The notes under the pieces were generated by a model that worked only from the letters and a program-made list of their open reading frames with translations, did no database searches and was not told the origin of the DNA. A program made the translations under genes and the position numbers. Positions 58,495 to 64,000 of a stretch of DNA of 64,000 nucleotides are shown in pieces (position 1 is the first letter of the stretch; every line of letters begins with the position of its first letter). The DNA lies in assembly GCA_018524345.1 (NCBI GenBank), contig JADQAZ010000002.1:62001-126000 (forward strand), in the 5' to 3' direction. This DNA is from Harenicola maris (lineage in GTDB: Bacteria; Pseudomonadota; Alphaproteobacteria; Rhodobacterales; Rhodobacteraceae).

Positions 58495-59481
58495 CTATGC
58501 CGGTTCAACCAGATGACAGGCGACGCGGCGGCCACCGCCGACCTCGCGCAGGCGCGGGATTTCGGCAGCGCAGCGGGCTTCGGCCAAGGGGCAACGGTCC
58601 CTGAACCGGCACCCCGAGGGCGGGTTGCGCGCGTCGGGCAGGCCGCCGGTGATGGGCAACGGCGCATGGCTTTGATCGACGCGGGGGATTGGAACGGCTT
58701 GCACCAGCGCCTTGGTATAGGGGTGCAGGGGGTTTTCGACGATGGCGGCCGTTGGGCCGTCTTCGACCACGGCGCCCAGATACATTGTGATGGTCCGCTC
58801 GCAGACATAGCGCACGAGGGCGAGGTCATGGCTGATGAAGACCGCCGCCAGCCCCATTGTGTCGCGCACTTCGCGCAGCACGTTCAGGATACCGGCACGC
58901 ACCGACACATCGAGCATCGAGACAGGCTCATCCGCCACGATGAAATCAGGACGCAGGACAAGCGCGCGGGCCAGAACAACCCGCTGCAATTGCCCGCCGG
59001 ACAATTGATGCGGAAAGCTTTGAAGGAAGTGTTCCAGTGCGGGCAGATGCACCATGCTCATCGCCTCGGCGATGCGCTGGCCATGTTCTTCGCGCGGAAC
59101 GCGGGCGTTGTGGAGCGGCTCTGTCAGGGAGCGCAGGATGGTGAAATGCGGGTTCAACGCGTCAAAGGGATTTTGGAACACCAATTGCGCACGGCGGCGA
59201 AATTCCAGCTCCTCTGTGCGGGTCATTTCCGAGATGTCTTTGCCGTCGAACATCACCTTGCCCTCGGTGGCCGAGATCAGTTTGATCAGCATCCGGCCAA
59301 GGGTGGTTTTGCCGCAGCCGGACTCGCCGACGATGCCGAGAGTTTCACCCGGTGCCAGCGTGAAATCGACATCAGACACGGCCTGAAGTTGCGGGTGGTT
59401 GCCTGTGAAGACATCCTTGAAGGACCGCGAAACATCAAAGCGCTTGGTCAATCCTTCGACGGTGATAAGTGGCTGGTTCAT
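58495..59481 (-). CDS. ABC transporter ATP-binding protein (DppF-like), second system
   Basis: 328 aa from ATG 59481 (ATGA overlap). Walker A GESGCGKTT, signature LSGGQLQRVVLARAL (Q-L variant), Walker B FIVADEPVSMLD, and C-terminal GCRFRDRCPLAEARCAAE. It works with the DppD-like subunit. Last gene of the operon. Confidence 0.93.
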   Translation of the reverse strand: MNQPLITVEGLTKRFDVSRSFKDVFTGNHPQLQAVSDVDFTLAPGETLGIVGESGCGKTTLGRMLIKLISATEGKVMFDGKDISEMTRTEELEFRRRAQLVFQNPFDALNPHFTILRSLTEPLHNARVPREEHGQRIAEAMSMVHLPALEHFLQSFPHQLSGGQLQRVVLARALVLRPDFIVADEPVSMLDVSVRAGILNVLREVRDTMGLAAVFISHDLALVRYVCERTITMYLGAVVEDGPTAAIVENPLHPYTKALVQAVPIPRVDQSHAPLPITGGLPDARNPPSGCRFRDRCPLAEARCAAEIPRLREVGGGRRVACHLVEPA

Positions 59482-60488
59482 TCGCTGGTTACTCCGACCC
59501 ATGTCTCGGTTCGTTTGGCGATTTCGCGCAATTCGCCGGCCTCGCCTGCGCGGTGGCAATTGGCGACGTGCCCCTCGCCGATGGTATGCTCGGGCGGGTC
59601 CTGCAGGCAGGCGTCGATGGCAAAGGGGCAGCGGGCGCGGAACCGGCAGCCTTTGGGCGGGTTGAGCAGATCGGGCGGCGAGCCCTCAATCGGGGAAAGC
59701 TCGCGGTCCTCGCCGCCCAGTTCGGGGAAGGCATTATAAAGGCCCATTGTGTAGGGGTGGCCGGGGTTGTCGAGCACATCGGCAACGGGGCCGGATTCGA
59801 CCACCTTGCCCGCATACATGACAACGACATAATCGCAGACATAGGCCACAACCGATATGTCATGGGTCACGAGGATAACCGAGAGGTTCAGCTGTTTTTG
59901 CAACTCGGTAAAGGTGTCGAGCACCTGACGCTGGATCACGACATCCAGCGCGGTCACGGGCTCGTCAGCGATCACCAGTTTCGGGGAGAGCGCCAGCGCC
60001 AGCGCGATCGAGGCACGCTGACGCATGCCGCCGGAGAACTGGTGCGGGTAGTCGCGCAGGCGTTTCGCCTCAAGCCCAACCATGGCAAAGAGTTCTTCGG
60101 AGCGGGCGCGGGCTGCCTTTTTGGTCATGCCGCCGCGCCCGACGAGGACTTCTTCGATCTGTTTTCCGACCCGCCAGACGGGGTCCAGCGCGTTCATCGC
60201 CGATTGCGGCACATAGGCGATGTCGCGCCACAGGTGTTTGCGCATTTCGCGGTCGGACATCTGGACGATGTCCTCCCCCTCAAGGGTAATGCTGCCTTCG
60301 GCGAAGACGGCAGAGGAGGGCATGACGCGGGTGATGGCGCGCACGGCGGTGGTTTTGCCGCAGCCGGATTCGCCGACAACGCCGACCACGGCGCCCGCAG
60401 GCACATTGAAATTCACCCCATCCACGGCGCGCACGCGGCCGCGGGTGGCACGGTAGTCGATCACAAGATCACGGACTTCTAGCAACAT
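59478..60488 (-). CDS. ABC transporter ATP-binding protein (DppD-like), second system
   Basis: 336 aa. Walker A GESGCGKTT, signature FSGGMRQRASIALAL, Walker B LVIADEPVTALD, and C-terminal GCRFRARCPFAIDACLQDPP. Starts seven bases after the upstream permease gene. Confidence 0.93.
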   Translation of the reverse strand: MLLEVRDLVIDYRATRGRVRAVDGVNFNVPAGAVVGVVGESGCGKTTAVRAITRVMPSSAVFAEGSITLEGEDIVQMSDREMRKHLWRDIAYVPQSAMNALDPVWRVGKQIEEVLVGRGGMTKKAARARSEELFAMVGLEAKRLRDYPHQFSGGMRQRASIALALALSPKLVIADEPVTALDVVIQRQVLDTFTELQKQLNLSVILVTHDISVVAYVCDYVVVMYAGKVVESGPVADVLDNPGHPYTMGLYNAFPELGGEDRELSPIEGSPPDLLNPPKGCRFRARCPFAIDACLQDPPEHTIGEGHVANCHRAGEAGELREIAKRTETWVGVTSE

Positions 60489-60494
60489 GAGTGT

Positions 60495-61415
60495 TTAGTC
60501 CTTCAACTTGGGAAACAGGATTTCTTCGTAGCCGCGGCTGATCAAGAAGCCCGCGACAACAACGGCGATGATGCAAAGGCCGGGCGGGACGAACCAATAA
60601 TACTGTCCGCGCCCCAAGGCCTGCGAGGCATAGGCATCTTGCAGCATGTAGCCCCATGTCACGCTATCGGAGGGGCCGAACCCGAGAAACGAAATTGACG
60701 CTTCTGTCAGGATTGCCCAACCCACGGCAATGGAGGCGTAGAGGAAGGACAGCGACAGCACGTTGGGCGCGATATGCACGAACAGGATGCGCCATGGACC
60801 GGCTCCGGTCACGCGGGCGGCCTCGATGAAGGCGCGTTCGCGCAGGGTCATGACCTGTGCGCGGATCACCCGCGCGGATTGCGGCCAGAGCAGCAGAGCG
60901 ATCCCGAGCACAACGTTCCATTGGCTGGGGTTCATGAAGGCAGCCAGCACGATAACAAACGGAAGGAACGGCACGCCCAGAGCGATGTCGGCCAACCGCA
61001 TAAGCATCGTGTCGGTCACGCCGCCGAAGTAGCCCGCGATCAGGCCCAGAACCGTACCGATTGTGACGACGCAGACCGCGGCAGTAACCCCGACGATCAG
61101 CGCACCGCGGGTACCCATGACAAGCTGCGAGTAGATGTCCCGACCCGAATAGGTGGTGCCGAGAATATGGTCGCCGCCCGGCGCCAGATTACGGGCGAGA
61201 TCGTAGTTTTCGTCAAACAGGATTTCGCGGGGGTCGTATGTGATCAGGCTATCGGCAAAGATCGCGATCACCACAAAGGCGAAATACAGCAGGAGCCCCG
61301 CAAAGGCGAAGGGATCGCGGCGCGGAATGGCCGAAGCCGCAGACAGCCAACGCGAGAAGCCTTTTACAAAGCGTGCGCCGCGGCTGGGAAGTTTGATTTC
61401 TTCAGCGTGTTGCAA
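60495..61415 (-). CDS. ABC transporter permease (DppC-like), second system
   Basis: 306 aa starting at TTG 61415; no in-frame ATG is available before the first membrane helix. It overlaps the upstream permease by 14 bases. LGTTYSGRDIYSQLVMGTRGALIVG is the DppC signature region, with the EAA-type loop LRERAFIEAARVTGAGPWRILFVHIAPN. About six helices. Confidence 0.9.
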   Translation of the reverse strand: MQHAEEIKLPSRGARFVKGFSRWLSAASAIPRRDPFAFAGLLLYFAFVVIAIFADSLITYDPREILFDENYDLARNLAPGGDHILGTTYSGRDIYSQLVMGTRGALIVGVTAAVCVVTIGTVLGLIAGYFGGVTDTMLMRLADIALGVPFLPFVIVLAAFMNPSQWNVVLGIALLLWPQSARVIRAQVMTLRERAFIEAARVTGAGPWRILFVHIAPNVLSLSFLYASIAVGWAILTEASISFLGFGPSDSVTWGYMLQDAYASQALGRGQYYWFVPPGLCIIAVVVAGFLISRGYEEILFPKLKD

Positions 61416-62376
61416 CTCGAACCCTCGGATCTAGGAGATGGTAGGAAACGTCGGCAATGAAGTTCATGACGACAAGAACGGCGGTGATCATCAGGAAGGC
61501 GCCCTGCGCTAGCGGATAGTCAGAGGCCGAGACTGCATTGACCAGCAGGCGCCCGATGCCCGGCCAAGAGAAGACCGTTTCGACCACCACGTTGCCGCCA
61601 ACTGCGCCGCCAATGCCAAGGGCGAAGGCGGTTGCAACGGGCAGAAGCGCGTTGCGGGCCGCGTGGCGCATGACGATTGTCCATGTGGACAGGCCTTTCA
61701 TGCGGGCCATGGTTATGAATTCTTCTTGCAATACGTTCAGCATATTGGAGCGCATCAACAGCAGGGGCAGGCCTTGCAGATAGATCGCCAGCGTGATCGC
61801 GGGGAGCGCGAGGTGCGACAGGTAATCCATCGATGTGACGCGTTGCCATTCGCTGTCCCAGTTGGACCCCGACGAATTGGCCCCGCCAGAGGGCAGCCAG
61901 CCGAGATGGAAGCTGAAGAACGCCAGAAGGACCATGCCGAGCCAGAATTCGGGGGCGGCGCGGGTGGTCAGCACGAGCGGAATCCCCACCCCTTCGACCC
62001 ATGATCCCCGGCGCCATGCCAGATAGGCCCCTGCCACGATGCCGAAGGCATAGGCGACGATCAGCGAGGACAGGGTCAGAATGACGGAGTTCGGGAAGAC
62101 CTCCATCACCACCTCGACCACGGGTTTCTTGAAGAAAAAGCTTTGTCCGAGGTCGCCTTGGACGGCATTAGTCAGGAACAGCCAGTATTGTTCCCCCAGT
62201 GATTTATCGAGGCCGAACTGCGCGATGAGCGCCTCTTGTTGTTCGGCCGTCGTTGTATTGTCGATGAACGCGGCCAGCGGCGTCCCCGGCATGGTTCGGA
62301 ACATAAAGAAGAGGATCGTCGCGACCGCCCATAAAACAAAGAGCATATGCGCAAAACGCTTCAGAAAATAAGCCAT
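61402..62376 (-). CDS. ABC transporter permease (DppB-like), second system
   Basis: 324 aa. N-terminus MAYFLKRFAHMLFVLWAVATILFFMFRTMPG, about six helices and the loop LQEEFITMARMKGLSTWTIVMRHAARNALLPV. It is larger than the first system's DppB because of an extended loop after the first helix. It pairs with the following DppC-like subunit. Confidence 0.92.
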   Translation of the reverse strand: MAYFLKRFAHMLFVLWAVATILFFMFRTMPGTPLAAFIDNTTTAEQQEALIAQFGLDKSLGEQYWLFLTNAVQGDLGQSFFFKKPVVEVVMEVFPNSVILTLSSLIVAYAFGIVAGAYLAWRRGSWVEGVGIPLVLTTRAAPEFWLGMVLLAFFSFHLGWLPSGGANSSGSNWDSEWQRVTSMDYLSHLALPAITLAIYLQGLPLLLMRSNMLNVLQEEFITMARMKGLSTWTIVMRHAARNALLPVATAFALGIGGAVGGNVVVETVFSWPGIGRLLVNAVSASDYPLAQGAFLMITAVLVVMNFIADVSYHLLDPRVRVATR

Positions 62377-62400
62377 GCCGAGGGTACCTTGTATAGCCGT

Positions 62401-64000
62401 TTAGTTTGCGAACTGCTCGGACACGCCGGCAGGGTAGTGCAGCTTGCCATCTTCGATGACATAGCCTGCTTCTTCGAGGATCGATTTCGCAGTATCCATA
62501 CCCTGAGGCATTGCTGTATCGATCCCCTCCTTGTGCCAGAACGAAAGCGCAGGAGAGACGGAGGAGTTCGCTGTCACGGCGAAACCGCTATAGGCTGCTT
62601 TGCGGATCAATTCACGGTTGATCGCAGCAGACAATGCACGGCGGAAGGCCACATCATCAAACGGCGGGCGCCGGTGGTTGAAGGCCGCGTATTGAAAGCC
62701 GATATCGACTGACTCAACGATTTCGAGATCACCATCGGCGTCGGCAGCTTCGATCAGCAAGGCAGGGTCACCTGTGTAGTCGGACAGGAAGTTCAGCTCG
62801 GCAGAGCGGAGCATGCCCAATGTGGCCTCGGCATTCAGAACGATCCGCATGATCCAGCGGTCCATTTTTGGCGCGGCCCAGTGATCGGTGTTGGCGTTCA
62901 AGACAACCTCTTGCTGGGTGGCCCAACGGTCGAATTTAAAGGGGCCGGAACCGATACGGGTTTCTTCCAGAATGGATTCCGCATTTTCGCCTTCGTTCAA
63001 TGCTTCGAGAAGAGGCTCCCAAATGTGTTTGGGCACGAGGTTCACCTTCGCAAGCGTCGACGTTTCAAAGGCTGCGTTTGCTTCGGCCAAATCAAACTTG
63101 ATTGTCGCATCGTCGATCACCTCGATGTTGGCGATACCATCCACAAAGGGCTTGTACATCGGAGCATATTTGATGGGTGCGGTGAAGGAGAAGACAACGT
63201 CTTCGGCGGTTACCGGATTGCCGTCGTGCCACATCATACCTTCGCGCAGAGTGATTGTGACGCTCTTGGCATCGTCGGACCACTCGACAGTTTCTGCGGC
63301 CCATGGCTCGGCAAGCCCGTCTGGACCGATCCGCATCATACGATCCCAGATCAATTCTGTGACCCAGCTATCGGGTGCGCCCGAGATATAGAGCGGGCTG
63401 ATCGCGTTCAGCTCTGCTGAGGAGTTCATGATCAGGTCTTTTTGATCGCCGAGGGGCATGATCGAGGTGAAGGTCCAGAAGTTCTTGATCCCCAGGCCCG
63501 GCTGCACAACCGTTGTCGACGGATCCCAGACTGTTTTGTCGAAGGCATAGGTTTGAAGCGGATGAACGAGATAGGCGTAGACCTGATCCTCGTTGATGAT
63601 TTCCTGCATACGATCGATCATGACTTTGCGCTCGTCGCGATCGGCTGTCATACGCTGCTTTTCGGCGAGCGCGTCATATTCGGGGTTCGCATAGCCTACA
63701 AAGTTATACCCTTTGTCGCGGGTTGTGGAATGGAACAGGTTGTAGATCAGTTCGTCAGGGTCAGACCGTTCCGGCCGGCCTGCCATCTCCCACATGGTGA
63801 GGTCCCATGTGTCACGGTTGTACCAAACCGCATCGGATTGTTGCGTGCGGGGCATGCCTTGGACATCGACGTCCAAACCCAGCTGGCGCCATGCCTGAGC
63901 GATCAGTTCAGCCGCTTGGAATTGTGCAGGGTTGGCGGCTTGGGCGCGGCTGATTAGGGTCAGCTTGCGGATGGGGTCGCCGCTTTGTGCGGCTGCGGGC
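62401..64000 (-). CDS. ABC transporter substrate-binding protein, family 5 (partial, N-terminus beyond window)
   Basis: The C-terminal 532 residues are present; the frame is open to the right edge, where it reads PAAAQSGDPIRKLTLISRAQAANPAQFQAAELI. This looks like the end of a signal peptide and the start of the mature protein, so only about 25-30 residues are missing. SBP_bac_5 features: GLAEPWAAETVEWSDDAKSVTITLREGMMWHDGNPVTAEDVVFSF and FNHRRPPFDDVAFRRALSAAINRELI. It supplies ligand to the four-gene transporter downstream; the ligand is unknown. Confidence 0.9.
   Translation of the reverse strand, partial: PAAAQSGDPIRKLTLISRAQAANPAQFQAAELIAQAWRQLGLDVDVQGMPRTQQSDAVWYNRDTWDLTMWEMAGRPERSDPDELIYNLFHSTTRDKGYNFVGYANPEYDALAEKQRMTADRDERKVMIDRMQEIINEDQVYAYLVHPLQTYAFDKTVWDPSTTVVQPGLGIKNFWTFTSIMPLGDQKDLIMNSSAELNAISPLYISGAPDSWVTELIWDRMMRIGPDGLAEPWAAETVEWSDDAKSVTITLREGMMWHDGNPVTAEDVVFSFTAPIKYAPMYKPFVDGIANIEVIDDATIKFDLAEANAAFETSTLAKVNLVPKHIWEPLLEALNEGENAESILEETRIGSGPFKFDRWATQQEVVLNANTDHWAAPKMDRWIMRIVLNAEATLGMLRSAELNFLSDYTGDPALLIEAADADGDLEIVESVDIGFQYAAFNHRRPPFDDVAFRRALSAAINRELIRKAAYSGFAVTANSSVSPALSFWHKEGIDTAMPQGMDTAKSILEEAGYVIEDGKLHYPAGVSEQFAN

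Overview
The window is chromosomal DNA from a high-GC alphaproteobacterium, most likely a marine member of the Rhodobacteraceae (Roseobacter group). The evidence is the gene content and order: rpsT-dnaA-dnaN-recF-gyrB, ubiE-ubiB beside fpg, DUF2794, gpmI-envC-ctpA, serC-serA, and a TRAP transporter together with two peptide-type ABC transporters. An alphaproteobacterial LexA box (GAAC-N7-GAAC) fits the same group. I saw no tRNA, rRNA, insertion sequence or CRISPR array.

Layout. 1-12.5 kb: an NYN-domain protein, an I78-type lipoprotein, cytochrome c', an SOS-controlled ImuB-like Y-family protein without imuA or dnaE2 beside it, an M42 peptidase, DUF2794, an NlpC/P60-leucyl aminopeptidase pair, beta-carbonic anhydrase, a DUF4139 protein and asd. 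12.6-15.9 kb: an isolated type VI secretion tip module (vgrG-DUF4123-PAAR) with no recognisable effector. 16-21 kb: ubiE-ubiB, a membrane protein overlapping fpg, enoyl-CoA hydratase and rpsT. 21.6-28.2 kb: dnaA, dnaN, recF and gyrB. The recF-gyrB gap carries four ATGCA motifs exactly 11 bp apart, one DnaA-box-like nonamer and a strong gyrB promoter. 28.2-29.2 kb: a lower-GC island with one small four-zinc-knuckle DnaJ-like protein.

29.2-42.1 kb is an accessory catabolic region. A LysR regulator lies between a RidA-RraA-dipeptide ABC operon (transcribed away from it) and a TRAP (dctPQM)-cupin-M20 amidohydrolase-ornithine cyclodeaminase-like operon (converging on it). An inverted repeat with 11-bp arms lies just before lysR. 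The genes suggest uptake and breakdown of an N-substituted amino acid or small peptide-like compound; the substrate is unknown. 42.2-58 kb is mostly housekeeping: an RcnB-like protein, a methyltransferase, rppH, a stress protein with an alanine/sodium symporter, ctpA, envC, gpmI, rlmH, rsfS, a beta-solenoid membrane protein, a phosphatase, serA and serC (with a candidate serC leader). 58.5-64 kb is a second five-gene peptide/nickel-type ABC operon, cut at the window edge.

The intergenic DNA contains groups of near-perfect GC-rich hairpins at about 42.2, 47.2, 51.5 and 54.3 kb, and two copies of a conserved intergenic motif at 6.0 and 51.5 kb. No clearly new defence or mobile system was found. 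The most noteworthy items are the orphan T6SS tip, the catabolic supercluster, the phased ATGCA array, the stand-alone zinc-knuckle protein and the hairpin groups.
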